A stretch of DNA of 35,815 nt, taken from positions 1 through 35,815 of the forward strand of contig JAFTKJ010000048.1 of assembly GCA_017453305.1 (NCBI GenBank). The letters run 5' to 3'. Origin of the DNA: Clostridia bacterium (GTDB taxonomy: Bacteria > Bacillota > Clostridia > Oscillospirales > CAG-272). Position numbers and translations under genes: made by a program. This document shows, piece by piece, positions 7,869 to 16,612 of this stretch. Position 1 is the first letter of the stretch, and each line of letters begins with the position of its first letter. A model generated the notes under the pieces. That model made no database searches and was not told the origin of the DNA. It saw nothing but the letters and a program-made list of their open reading frames with translations.

Positions 7869-8747
7869 GTGCTTAAAATTGCACTGATTACCAATTTTAA
7901 TATTACGGAAAAGGCAAATGCCGCTGTGACGGTTGCGAATCGCCTTTTGCAGGAGAATTGTGAGATTCTGATTGCTGCATTCAACCGCGAAAAGCTGATG
8001 CGAATTCACAAGCATCGCGACGAATTTCGCTATTTGCCGCTGGATACGGTGTATGCGGAGAGCGATATTTTGATCGCTCTTGGCGGCGACGGAACGATTT
8101 TAGAGGTTGCAAGACGTGCGGCAAGTCGCGGAACACCCATTCTTGGAATCAATCTCGGACGTCTTGGTTACATGGCAGAGCTTGAGATCGGTGAGATCGA
8201 ATCGCTCAAGGCACTTTTTGAAGGGAATTATACGCTGGAAAAAAGATCGATGCTTCGCGTGGAGTTGTTTTCCGGAAATGAACTACGCTCTTTCTGCTAT
8301 GCCTTGAATGACGCCGTGATTTCCAACGGGTCTGTTTCTCGCATTGTTGATCTGGAGCTTTCCGAAGGGGAAAATCGTGTGGCGACCTATCGAGCCGATG
8401 GATTGATCATTGCAACCCCTACGGGATCTACTGCGTACTCAATGTCCGCAGGAGGTGCGATCGTCGATCCCAACGTTCCGTGCTTCTGCGTCACTCCCAT
8501 TTGTCCCCATTCCTTTATGGCGCGTCCGCTGATCTTTTCCGATGCGGCAACCCTGGAGGTGCGCAACGTTTGTGCGCGAGAGAAAATGCTGTATTTGACC
8601 GTGGATGGACGCATGAATTTTGAGCTTTATCGAAATCAGACGGTTCGCATTACAAAATCGAATCTTCAAACAAATCTGATCCGCTTAAAGCCGTGCGGAT
8701 TTTACAGCAAGCTGCGTTTGAAGATGAGCGCATCCCAAATGGATTGA
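7869..8747 (+). CDS. nadK: NAD kinase
   Basis: A 292-residue ATP/polyphosphate-dependent NAD kinase making NADP. Key motifs: ILIALGGDGTILEVARRA (the GGDGT nucleotide site), LGINLGRLGYMAEL, ALNDAVISNGS and DGLIIATPTGSTAYSMSAGG. I place the start at GTG 7869 because a strong AGGAGG (7855-7860) lies 8 bases before it and the family begins right here with 'xKIxxI'; ATG 7863 is only 2 bases from that site and is the alternative. The ribosome-binding site overlaps the tlyA stop. Confidence 0.93.
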   Translation: MLKIALITNFNITEKANAAVTVANRLLQENCEILIAAFNREKLMRIHKHRDEFRYLPLDTVYAESDILIALGGDGTILEVARRAASRGTPILGINLGRLGYMAELEIGEIESLKALFEGNYTLEKRSMLRVELFSGNELRSFCYALNDAVISNGSVSRIVDLELSEGENRVATYRADGLIIATPTGSTAYSMSAGGAIVDPNVPCFCVTPICPHSFMARPLIFSDAATLEVRNVCAREKMLYLTVDGRMNFELYRNQTVRITKSNLQTNLIRLKPCGFYSKLRLKMSASQMD

Positions 8748-8762
8748 TGGAGGAGCGATGAG

Positions 8763-9221
8763 ATGAAAAAAATTCGTCAGGAAAAAATGCTGGAGTTGAT
8801 CTCCAAGTATGAAATAGATACGCAGGATGAGCTGATCGATCGCTTGCGCGAGAGTGGTTTTGCCGTAACGCAAGCTACCGTATCCCGTGATATTAGAGAA
8901 TTGAAGATTTCCAAAATGACTACGGGCAAGGGGACGTATCGCTACGTGTTGCCAAAGCACACCTCGCAGAGCTCGGGTATGAAGTTCAATACCGCGTTGA
9001 TCGATTCTATTATTACCGTGGATTACGCCTGCAACATTGTGGTTTTAAAAACCTATCCCGGCCTTGCAAATGCCGTTGCGGTTGGAATTGACTCCATGAA
9101 CCTGGAGCAGATTCTTGGTTGTGTAGCCGGGGACGATACCATTATGATCGTTTCTCGAAATGAGGATTGCGCACAGACGATTGCCGATCGCTTCCACGAC
9201 ATGCTCAGAGTGAATCATTAA
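8763..9221 (+). CDS. argR: Arginine repressor ArgR
   Basis: A 152-residue ArgR/AhrC regulator of arginine biosynthesis and catabolism. The N-terminal winged helix includes TQDELIDRLRESGFAVTQAT followed by VSRDIRELKI; the C-terminal hexamerisation and arginine-binding domain has ILGCVAGDDTIMIV. Length is standard. A GGAGG site at 8750-8754 precedes ATG 8763. The argR-recN pair is a very common Firmicutes arrangement and does not imply a local arginine operon. Confidence 0.94.
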   Translation: MKKIRQEKMLELISKYEIDTQDELIDRLRESGFAVTQATVSRDIRELKISKMTTGKGTYRYVLPKHTSQSSGMKFNTALIDSIITVDYACNIVVLKTYPGLANAVAVGIDSMNLEQILGCVAGDDTIMIVSRNEDCAQTIADRFHDMLRVNH

Positions 9222-9224
9222 GCT

Positions 9225-10892
9225 ATGCTTTCGTCATTACATATTGAAAACATTGCAGTGATCCGACGCGCCGACTTAGAGCTTGGCAGTGGTTTTTCTG
9301 CCTTGACGGGTGAAACGGGCGCTGGAAAATCAATGATCATCGACAGCATCAATCTGCTTCTCGGCAATCGTGTTTCCAAGGAGATCATTCGATCGGGTGA
9401 GCATACCGCAACGGTCAGTGCTGTGTTTGAGGGATTGTCTGCGCAGGTGATCGATACGCTGGAAGGTATGGGATTTTCTGTTGAGGACGGTGCATTGATG
9501 CTACAGCGTTCCATCAACACCGATGGTCGCTCGCAAACAAGGCTCAACGGGCAGGTCATTACGCAGAGTATGCAACGAGAGATCGCGCGACTGTTGGTGA
9601 GCATTCACGGACAGTCCGACAGTCAAAAGCTGTTGCAAAAGGCATCGCACCGCGAATTGTTGGATGCATATGCCGACGCTGACGAGGTGTTGGCGGATTA
9701 CCGTAGAATTTATGGAGAACTCAAGGCTTGTCGCAAAAAAGCGGAAGCACTGTCGCGCGACAGTGCCGAAAAGCTTCGCCTTTGCGAAATGCTGAAATAT
9801 CAAATTGAGGATATCGATGCTATGAAGCTGCGCGAGGGCGAGGAAGAAGCGCTGATCAAGGAGCGTGATCGACTTGCAAATCTGGAGCAGATCAATCGTC
9901 AGGTTCGCCTGATCTATCGTGCTCTGCGCGGTTCCGAAAAGGGAAGTGCGTACGATTTGACACGCCGCGCCCAAAACGCATTGGAGTCCTTGAACGGTTT
10001 GGTTGATGGAACAGATGCTATGAGCGACCGTTTGACATTTGTTGCTTCCGAGCTTGACGATATTGCCGAAACGGTGCTCGGTTATGCCGATGAGGACCAT
10101 GAGGATCCCACCGCACGCATCGACCGCATTGAGGGACGCTTGGACGGTATTTCCAAACTCAAGCGGAAATACGGTGCCGACGTGTCTGCCGTTCTTGCTT
10201 TTCGCAACAACGCCGCGGTACAGCTGGAGGAGCTTGAATTGTCCGATGAAGCCCTTGCAGACCTTGAACACGAGATCAAACGTTTGACTGCAAAAGCTGA
10301 GCAAAGTGCGAAGTGCTTGCACGAGAAACGAGTACAGGCTGCGAAACGGATCGTCAAAGAGGTGACCGAATCTTTGGCATTTTTGGATATGCCAAAGGTG
10401 CGCTTTGAAATTTCCATCGTTTCCGCAGAGCTTTCCGAGCATGGTGCCGATGACGTGGAATTTTTGATTGCCACCAACCCCGGAGAGCCGCTGTTACCGA
10501 TGATCAAGATCGCGTCGGGCGGTGAGCTTTCGCGTATCATGCTGGCGTTGCGCTCTGTTTTGAACGACCGTGAGGGTGCCGATACCGTGATTTTTGACGA
10601 GATCGACAGCGGCGTTTCAGGCAAGACGTCACGCAAGATCGGTATCAAACTGATGCAAACGGCGCAAAAGGGTGCGCAGGTCATTTGCGTAACGCATTCG
10701 GCGCAAATTGCCTCCTTGGCAGATGCACATTATCAGATCACCAAAAACGAGCGAAACGGACGCGCAGAAACTGACGTGACGCGTCTGGACGAATTGGAGC
10801 GCGTTGAGGAGATCGCGCGCATTCTCGGTGGTATTGAGATCACAAGTGCCCAGCGTGACGCCGCCCGTGAGATGATAGAAGAATATAGGTGA
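9225..10892 (+). CDS. recN: DNA repair protein RecN
   Basis: A 555-residue SMC-like ATPase acting early in double-strand break repair. N-terminal MLSSLHIENIAVIRRADLEL leads to Walker A GETGAGKSM (about 29-37); a long central coiled coil runs about 150-360; the C-terminal ABC half has IASGGELSRIMLALR (signature), TVIFDEIDSGVSG (Walker B) and CVTHSAQIASLAD. No clear Shine-Dalgarno site is seen before ATG 9225, three bases after the argR stop, so its translation probably depends on coupling to argR. Confidence 0.95.
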   Translation: MLSSLHIENIAVIRRADLELGSGFSALTGETGAGKSMIIDSINLLLGNRVSKEIIRSGEHTATVSAVFEGLSAQVIDTLEGMGFSVEDGALMLQRSINTDGRSQTRLNGQVITQSMQREIARLLVSIHGQSDSQKLLQKASHRELLDAYADADEVLADYRRIYGELKACRKKAEALSRDSAEKLRLCEMLKYQIEDIDAMKLREGEEEALIKERDRLANLEQINRQVRLIYRALRGSEKGSAYDLTRRAQNALESLNGLVDGTDAMSDRLTFVASELDDIAETVLGYADEDHEDPTARIDRIEGRLDGISKLKRKYGADVSAVLAFRNNAAVQLEELELSDEALADLEHEIKRLTAKAEQSAKCLHEKRVQAAKRIVKEVTESLAFLDMPKVRFEISIVSAELSEHGADDVEFLIATNPGEPLLPMIKIASGGELSRIMLALRSVLNDREGADTVIFDEIDSGVSGKTSRKIGIKLMQTAQKGAQVICVTHSAQIASLADAHYQITKNERNGRAETDVTRLDELERVEEIARILGGIEITSAQRDAAREMIEEYR

Positions 10893-10895
10893 ATT

Positions 10896-11369
10896 ATGAC
10901 AAAGACCAATGCCATGCGGCGCTTGGATGCCGCAAAAATACCGTATGAGATTTTGGAATATACCGTGGATGAGAACGATCTGTCGGGAATGCACATTGCC
11001 GAGCAGCTTGCATTTCCACCCGAAAAGATGTTCAAAACCCTGGTTGCAAAGGGAGACAAGACGGGACCTTTGGTCTTTTGTATTCCCGTAGCCGAGGAAA
11101 TTGATCTTAAGCGCGCGGCTTCCATTACGGGGAACAAAAAAATCGAAATGATCCACGTCAAGGATCTCTTGGCTTTGACCGGATATATTCGTGGGGGCGT
11201 TTCGCCCATCGGGATGAAAAAGGCCTTTCCCACCTACGTGGATGAGAGCGCATTACAGTTTGAGCAAATTACGGTCAGTTCCGGCACACGCGGTGCACAG
11301 CTTTTATTGAACCGTGCGGCTTTGTTGCAATTTATACAAGCACAAACGGCTTCTTTGACCGTAAAATAA
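10896..11369 (+). CDS. ybaK: YbaK/EbsC family Cys-tRNA(Pro) deacylase
   Basis: A 157-residue editing-domain protein that hydrolyses mischarged Cys-tRNA(Pro). Recognised by MTKTNAMRRLDAAKIPYEI, the catalytic-region lysine in FKTLVAKGD, and the conserved tail GYIRGGVSPIGMKK. Length matches the stand-alone deacylase. It begins three bases after recN and appears to be the last gene of the nusB operon; the next 75 bases hold a new promoter. No convincing terminator hairpin was seen between the two. Confidence 0.9.
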   Translation: MTKTNAMRRLDAAKIPYEILEYTVDENDLSGMHIAEQLAFPPEKMFKTLVAKGDKTGPLVFCIPVAEEIDLKRAASITGNKKIEMIHVKDLLALTGYIRGGVSPIGMKKAFPTYVDESALQFEQITVSSGTRGAQLLLNRAALLQFIQAQTASLTVK

Positions 11370-11382
11370 TGAATTTTCTATC

Positions 11383-11411
11383 TTGAATTTATAAAAATTT
11401 TATAGTATAAT
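11383..11411 (+). promoter_or_regulatory. SigA-type promoter of argS
   Basis: TTGAAT (11383-11388), 17-base spacer, TATAAT (11406-11411), in an AT-rich gap after ybaK. The -35 deviates from consensus at one or two positions, the -10 is perfect. Confidence 0.75.
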
Positions 11412-11446
11412 ATTAAAGTTGAGTATTTTTATTGAGAGGAACATGT

Positions 11447-13183
11447 ATGCAAACCATTAAAAAACGCATTGCGGAAAAAATCGTTGACGCCGTTTTGCAG
11501 ATCAACGCAGAGGCACAATTGAACGCGCAGGACGTTGCTGCGATGCTGGAGTATCCCCCCGATGCCAACCTTGGTGACCTGGCATTCCCGTGCTTTAAGC
11601 TTTCCAAGGTGCTCCGCCGCTCTCCCGTGCAGATTGCCGCGTCTCTTTGCAAAGCACTGGCACAGGACGAGGTCATCGGCAGCATCGAGGCGGTCAACGG
11701 ATATTTGAATATCAAAATCTCCAATGTTTATCTCGGTTCCACCGTGATTCCCGATATCCTGGGACAGAATGAGCGTTACGGCTCGCAGACCTTTGGCTGC
11801 GGCAAAAAGGTCGTGCTTGACTATTCTTCTCCCAACGTGGCAAAGCCCTTCCACATTGGACACTTGGGCACTACGGTTATCGGTCACGCATTGCGCAAGC
11901 TGCATGAGTTTGCAGGCTACGAGTGCTACGGTATCAACTATCTTGGCGACTGGGGTACGCAATTCGGTAAGCTGATCGTTGCATACCGCAAGTGGGGAAG
12001 CCGTGAGGCAGTAGAAGAGGGCGGCATCGATAAGCTGGTAGAGCTTTACGTGCGCGTCAATAATGCCATCAAGGGAGATCCCGAAAACGGTATTCCTGCC
12101 GACGAGGCTTTGGCAGACCAGTCCCGTGCCGAGTTCCACAAGCTGGAGATGGGAGACGAGGAAAACCTTGCTCTTTGGAAATGGTTTGTTGAGATCAGCC
12201 TTGAGGAATATAACCGCACTTATAAGCAGCTCGGTATTACATTTGACTCCTACAAAGGGGAAAGCTTCTATACCGATAAAATGCCCGCGCAGGTGCAAAA
12301 GCTGCGCGATATGGATCTGCTCAAGATCGATGACGGCGCCTCTATCGTAGATCTTTCCGAATATAATATGCCGCCTTGCTTGATTTTGAAGCGCGACGGT
12401 TCCACGCTTTATCCCACGCGTGACATCGCCGCGGCAGTTTACCGTAAGGAAAACTATCATTTCGATAAAGCCGTTTACGTCACCAGCGCACAGCAGTGCC
12501 TGCACTTTGCACAGTGGTTCAAGGTTGTGGAAATGATGGGATACCCCTGGTACAACGAGCTGGTTCACGTTCCTTACGGAACGGTTTCCCTCAACGGTGA
12601 AAAGCTTGCAACCAGAACCGGCAACGTTGTGTTGCTCAAGGATCTGTTTGCGCTTGCCATCGAAAAGGTCAGTGGCATCATGGAGGAAAAGAACCCTAAT
12701 CTTGAAAACAAGGCGGAGGTTGCAGAGGCGATCGGAGTCGGTGCCATCGTATTCTATTATCTGACCAACAACCGCATGAAGGATATCAATTTCGTCATGG
12801 AAGAGGCACTCAGCTTTGACGGCAATACCGGTCCTTACGTGCAGTACACCTATGCGCGTACCTGCTCGGTATTGAATCGTGCCGGTGAGGTTGCCGATGG
12901 CGAGATCCTGATCACCACCGACGAGGAAGCAACGCTTGTCAAAACGCTTTGCCGTTTTGGGGAGCGCGTATGCGCGGCGATTGCGGATTACGAGCCGAGC
13001 TATATCACGCGTTTTATCCTTGACGTTGCTGCGGCGTTCAACCGCTTCTATCACAATTGCACCATCCTCGGTGCCGACGATCCTGTTGTTCGTGCCTCTC
13101 GCATCAAGCTGACCGAGGCGACAAAGATCGTCCTTGGAAATGCGTTTGATCTGATCTGTCTGAAAAAGACGGAAAAGGTCTGA
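11447..13183 (+). CDS. argS: Arginyl-tRNA synthetase
   Basis: A 578-residue class I synthetase charging tRNA(Arg). Visible: N-terminal Arg-tRNA-specific domain, the HIGH motif within SSPNVAKPFHIGHLGTTVIG, YLGDWGTQFGKL, a degenerate KMSKS-type loop in LNGEKLATRTGN (ArgRS often lacks the lysine) and the C-terminal DALR anticodon-binding domain with YVQYTYARTCSVL. ATG 11447 is preceded by AGAGGA; an in-frame TTG at 11432 is unlikely. The leader is short and shows no T-box. Confidence 0.95.
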   Translation: MQTIKKRIAEKIVDAVLQINAEAQLNAQDVAAMLEYPPDANLGDLAFPCFKLSKVLRRSPVQIAASLCKALAQDEVIGSIEAVNGYLNIKISNVYLGSTVIPDILGQNERYGSQTFGCGKKVVLDYSSPNVAKPFHIGHLGTTVIGHALRKLHEFAGYECYGINYLGDWGTQFGKLIVAYRKWGSREAVEEGGIDKLVELYVRVNNAIKGDPENGIPADEALADQSRAEFHKLEMGDEENLALWKWFVEISLEEYNRTYKQLGITFDSYKGESFYTDKMPAQVQKLRDMDLLKIDDGASIVDLSEYNMPPCLILKRDGSTLYPTRDIAAAVYRKENYHFDKAVYVTSAQQCLHFAQWFKVVEMMGYPWYNELVHVPYGTVSLNGEKLATRTGNVVLLKDLFALAIEKVSGIMEEKNPNLENKAEVAEAIGVGAIVFYYLTNNRMKDINFVMEEALSFDGNTGPYVQYTYARTCSVLNRAGEVADGEILITTDEEATLVKTLCRFGERVCAAIADYEPSYITRFILDVAAAFNRFYHNCTILGADDPVVRASRIKLTEATKIVLGNAFDLICLKKTEKV

Positions 13184-13235
13184 TCGCACCCACGTTTATC
13201 ATAGTGTAATAAATTTTGAAAGGAATATAAAAAAC

Positions 13236-13943
13236 ATGTCCGGACATAGCAAATGGGCGAATATCAAGCACAAGAAAGAAAAAACGGATGCCGCCAGAGG
13301 TAAGATTTTTACTAAGATCGGCAAAGAGATCACCATCGCAGTTAAGGAGGGCGGCGGTGAGCCTGCCTCCAACTCCAAGCTGCGTGACTTGATCCAAAAG
13401 GCAAAGGCGAACAACGTTCCCAATGATAACATCGAGCGTTGCATCAAAAAAGCACTCGGCTCTACGAGTGAGTCCTACGAGGAGGTTTCCTACGAGGGAT
13501 ACGGTCCTGCAGGCGTTGCCGTGATCGTAACCGCAACCACCGACAACCGCAACCGTACCGCAGGTAACGTGCGCGCGTATTTCTCCAAGTACCACGGCAA
13601 CATGGGACAGACCGGTTGTGTGGGCTACCTCTTCACCGACGTTGGTGAGATTGTCATCAACAATGAGGACGGTGACGTGGATGAGGATAAGCTGATGGAG
13701 CAGGCACTTGAGGCAGGTGCTGCAGACTTTAAGGCAGAGGGTGACGTTTTTGTGATCACGACCGAGCCGGATGACGTTTACAGCATTCAGGAAGACCTCA
13801 AAAACGCAGGCTATGAGATCCTTTCCGCAGAAAAAACAAAGCAGGCGTCCACCTCCGTTACGCTTGAGAGCGAGGATGACATCAAATTTATGAACCTCTT
13901 GATCGAAAAGCTGGAAGAGGATGACGACGTTATGGACGTATAA
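13236..13943 (+). CDS. YebC/PmpR family transcriptional/translational regulator
   Basis: A 235-residue YebC/PmpR family protein beginning MSGHSKWANIKHKKEKTDA, the invariant family opening. Length is standard. Members have been described as DNA-binding regulators and, more recently, as ribosome-associated factors easing translation of difficult sequences; which applies here cannot be told. Start ATG 13236 has a GAAAGGA site. A weak AT-rich region separates it from the first T-box promoter. Confidence 0.93.
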   Translation: MSGHSKWANIKHKKEKTDAARGKIFTKIGKEITIAVKEGGGEPASNSKLRDLIQKAKANNVPNDNIERCIKKALGSTSESYEEVSYEGYGPAGVAVIVTATTDNRNRTAGNVRAYFSKYHGNMGQTGCVGYLFTDVGEIVINNEDGDVDEDKLMEQALEAGAADFKAEGDVFVITTEPDDVYSIQEDLKNAGYEILSAEKTKQASTSVTLESEDDIKFMNLLIEKLEEDDDVMDV

Positions 13944-14003
13944 CATAAATGGGAAAACTGCGGAGATTGATCAAAATTTTTTTGAATTTTTTTAAAAAAG
14001 CTA

Positions 14004-14032
14004 TTGACAAACAAAACTCGGTGTGCTATAAT
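14004..14032 (+). promoter_or_regulatory. SigA-type promoter of the Ile T-box unit
   Basis: TTGACA (14004-14009), 17-base spacer, TATAAT (14027-14032): full consensus. Transcription should start near 14039, at the beginning of the T-box leader. Confidence 0.88.
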
Positions 14033-14039
14033 ACGAGTA

Positions 14040-14307
14040 ATTTAAAAAAGGCAATGACGAAGAAGGTCGAAATACGAAGCCTCCAGAGAGTCGGGTAAGG
14101 TGAGAACCGACGGTGAACTGTTTCAGGACCCATCACTTCCGAGCCGGAGGCTCCAAAGATTTTGATTGAGTAGAGTGCTCCCGTGATTGCTGCGTTAATG
14201 CATAGGAATTGTTGGATTCCGAGAGTGGCGACTCTGTCGCAATTTGAGTGGTACCGCGAGTGTATTTTCACACCCGTCTCAAAAAAGAGACGGGTGTTTT
14301 ATTTTTT
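14040..14307 (+). promoter_or_regulatory. T-box riboswitch, specifier AUC (isoleucine)
   Basis: Leader with the T-box sequence AATTTGAGTGGTACCGCG (14241-14258). The UGGU bulge would pair with an ACCA tRNA 3' end, fitting the A73 of tRNA-Ile. Stem I: GGC...TGACGAAG on the 5' side pairs as GGC:GCC and GAAG:CUUC with CTTCCGAGCC (14136-14145), giving the K-turn at the base. The AGAGAG bulge and GGTGAGAAC apical element are present. By the spacing seen in glyQS-type leaders (specifier, one purine, then the stem strand) the specifier is ATC at 14132-14134. UUGAG and CUCAA form the competing antiterminator; the terminator is annotated separately. Uncharged tRNA-Ile should switch the downstream genes on. 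Confidence 0.88.
14270..14307 (+). terminator. Regulated terminator of the Ile T-box
   Basis: ACACCCGTCTC (14270-14280) pairs with GAGACGGGTGT (14287-14297) over an A6 loop, followed by TTTATTTTTT. Part of the 5' arm is shared with the antiterminator. Confidence 0.9.
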
Positions 14308-14326
14308 GCCAAGGAGGAAAATAGTT

Positions 14327-16594
14327 ATGGCAAACTTATCATCTAATAAGCTGCAAGAGGTTGCTTTGCGTATTCGCGAAATGCGAGAGATCTTCGATTT
14401 GTCCGAAGAGACTATGGCGCAAAAGACCGAGGTCAGCGTAGAAGAGTATCGCAGATACGAAAGCGGAGAATTGGATTTTCCCTTTACGTTCATTCATAAG
14501 TGCTCTTTGGCGTTTGGCATTGGTATGACCGACCTTTTGGAAGGACGCAGTGCACACCTTTCGTCTTATACCGTCACCAGACGCGGACAGGGACAGCAAA
14601 CCGCAAGGGAAGATGGTATTGAAATTTCCAACCTGGCACCTATGTTCCGCAAAAAGCTGGCTGAGCCTTATTGGGTTCGCTATGAATATAATCCTGATCT
14701 TCAAAGTCGCCCGATCCATTTGACTAAGCACTCCGGTCAGGAATTCGACTTGGTGATGAAGGGAAGACTCAAGGTACAGATCGGTGATAACGTCGAGTAT
14801 CTCGGCGAGGGTGACAGCATCTATTATAACAGCTCAACCCCTCACGGTATGATCGCTGTGGACGGGGAGGATTGTCTCTTTGTTGCGGTTGTCCTTTCGG
14901 GTGAAGAAGAAAAGGAAAACGTGATCCGCGAGACGCTCTTTCCAAATCGTACCCCCAAAAAGGAATTGGTCTGCGATCACTTTATTTCTACCGTCGAGGA
15001 CGAAAACGGATTGTTGCAATCCATTGACTTCCACAACGACGATCAATTTAATTTCGGCTTTGACGTGGTTGACGCAATTGCCAAAAAGGACCCCGACAAG
15101 CTGGCAATGATCCACGTGGATAAGAACAAGGTCGAGCGCCGCTTCACATTTAACGATATGAAGCGTAAATCGGCGCAATGTGCAAACTATTTCAAGTCTC
15201 TCGGCATCAAAAAGGGCGACCGCGTTATGTTGGTGCTCAAGCGTCACTATCAGTTCTGGTTTGCAATCGTTGCATTGCATAAGCTGGGCGCAATCGTCAT
15301 TCCCGCAACCAATCAGCTGCAGGCACATGACTTCGAATATCGCTTCAATGCTGCCGAGGTCAATGCAATTATTTGTACTGCCGACGGTGACGTTGCGCAT
15401 CAGGTTGACCTGGCACAACAAACCTGCCCGATGCTGACCACCAAGGTGTTGGTTGGTGGCAAGCTGGATGGCTGGAGATGCTTTGACGAAGAATTTGAGC
15501 TTTACAGCACACATTTCTATCGCACCGAGGAAACACCCTGCGGTGATGATCTGATGTTGATGTTCTTCACCTCGGGAACTACGGGTTATCCCAAGATCGC
15601 GGCACATACGTATAAGTATCCGCTCGGTCACTTTGTAACGGCAAAGCATTGGCACGGTGTCAGCGACGGCAGCCTCCACTTCACCATTTCCGAAACCGGT
15701 TGGGGTAAGGCTTTGTGGGGCAAGCTTTACGGTCAGTGGCTCTGCGAGGGATCGGTCTTTACCTATGATTTCGATCGCTTTGCCGCATCCGACATTCTCC
15801 CCATGTTTGCAAAATATAACATTACCACCTTCTGCGCACCTCCCACCATGCTGCGTATGATGATCAAGGAGGATATCTCCAAGTACGATCTTTCCTCCAT
15901 CAAGCATATGACCACCGCGGGCGAGGCACTCAACCCCGAAGTTTACCGTCAATTTGAAAAGGCAACGGGCTTGCAGATCATGGAGGGCTTTGGACAGACC
16001 GAATTGACGCTGACCATTGCAAACCTCATCGGCGGTACGCATAAGCTTGGCTCTATGGGTAAGCCGATCCCGTTGTACGACGTTGACATTGTTGACTCCG
16101 ACGGCAACCCCGTAGCAGACGGTGAAACCGGCGAAATCGTGGTACGTACCGACAAAAAGGTTCCTTGCGGACTCTTTGCAGGCTACTACCGCAATGAAGA
16201 AAAGACCGCCGAGGTATGGCATGACGGTATGTACCACACGGGAGATACCGCTTGGCGTGATGAGGATGGTTTTTATTGGTACGTGGGTCGCGTAGACGAC
16301 GTGATCAAGTCCTCCGGTTACCGCATTGGTCCCTTTGAGATCGAAAGCGTCATCATGGAGCTGCCTTACGTGCTTGAATGCGGCGTTTCCGCTGTACCGG
16401 ATGAAGTAAGAGGTCAAATCGTCAAAGCATCGATCGTCCTGACCAAGGGAACCGAGCCCACGGAGGAGCTCAAAAAAGAAATTCAGAATTACGTCAAGGA
16501 GCATACCGCACCCTACAAGTACCCACGTGTGGTCGTATTCCGCGATGAGCTTCCCAAGACTATCAGCGGTAAGATCCAAAGAAATAAGCTTTGA
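14327..16594 (+). CDS. XRE-cupin-acyl-CoA ligase fusion, Ile unit
   Basis: A 755-residue three-part protein. Residues about 9-66 form an XRE-type helix-turn-helix (LRIREMREIFDLSEETMAQ, VSVEEYRRYESG); about 110-190 a cupin_2 domain (HSGQEFDLVMKGRLKV, GDSIYYNSSTPHGM); the rest is an ANL adenylate-forming enzyme of the acetyl/medium-chain acyl-CoA synthetase type. Ligase motifs: FFTSGTTGYPK (near 415), GFGQTE, YHTGDTAWRDEDGFYWYVGR, and the C-terminal catalytic lysine in PKTISGKIQRNKL. ATG 14327 has an AAGGAGG site 9 bases away. Under an Ile T-box it probably activates 2-methylbutyrate to its CoA ester; the substrate is inferred. The front end looks like a XRE-cupin repressor and could sense an acid or regulate DNA. 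A close paralogue lies at 17898. Confidence 0.85.
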   Translation: MANLSSNKLQEVALRIREMREIFDLSEETMAQKTEVSVEEYRRYESGELDFPFTFIHKCSLAFGIGMTDLLEGRSAHLSSYTVTRRGQGQQTAREDGIEISNLAPMFRKKLAEPYWVRYEYNPDLQSRPIHLTKHSGQEFDLVMKGRLKVQIGDNVEYLGEGDSIYYNSSTPHGMIAVDGEDCLFVAVVLSGEEEKENVIRETLFPNRTPKKELVCDHFISTVEDENGLLQSIDFHNDDQFNFGFDVVDAIAKKDPDKLAMIHVDKNKVERRFTFNDMKRKSAQCANYFKSLGIKKGDRVMLVLKRHYQFWFAIVALHKLGAIVIPATNQLQAHDFEYRFNAAEVNAIICTADGDVAHQVDLAQQTCPMLTTKVLVGGKLDGWRCFDEEFELYSTHFYRTEETPCGDDLMLMFFTSGTTGYPKIAAHTYKYPLGHFVTAKHWHGVSDGSLHFTISETGWGKALWGKLYGQWLCEGSVFTYDFDRFAASDILPMFAKYNITTFCAPPTMLRMMIKEDISKYDLSSIKHMTTAGEALNPEVYRQFEKATGLQIMEGFGQTELTLTIANLIGGTHKLGSMGKPIPLYDVDIVDSDGNPVADGETGEIVVRTDKKVPCGLFAGYYRNEEKTAEVWHDGMYHTGDTAWRDEDGFYWYVGRVDDVIKSSGYRIGPFEIESVIMELPYVLECGVSAVPDEVRGQIVKASIVLTKGTEPTEELKKEIQNYVKEHTAPYKYPRVVVFRDELPKTISGKIQRNKL

Positions 16595-16612
16595 TATTTG
16601 AGGAGAGGAAAA

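Noticed and set aside
11429-13189. 586-codon open frame on the minus strand
   Set aside because: It is the mirror of argS, which has clear family motifs, promoter and ribosome-binding site; the antisense translation shows no recognisable domain.
13944-14003. T-rich stretch behind yebC as a terminator
   Set aside because: The possible hairpin is made only of A-T pairs and is weak; not reported as a terminator.
14834-16579. 581-codon open frame on the minus strand
   Set aside because: Antisense shadow of the Ile-unit ligase; a similar shadow (19026-20096) lies opposite the paralogue. Both follow from shared codon bias.
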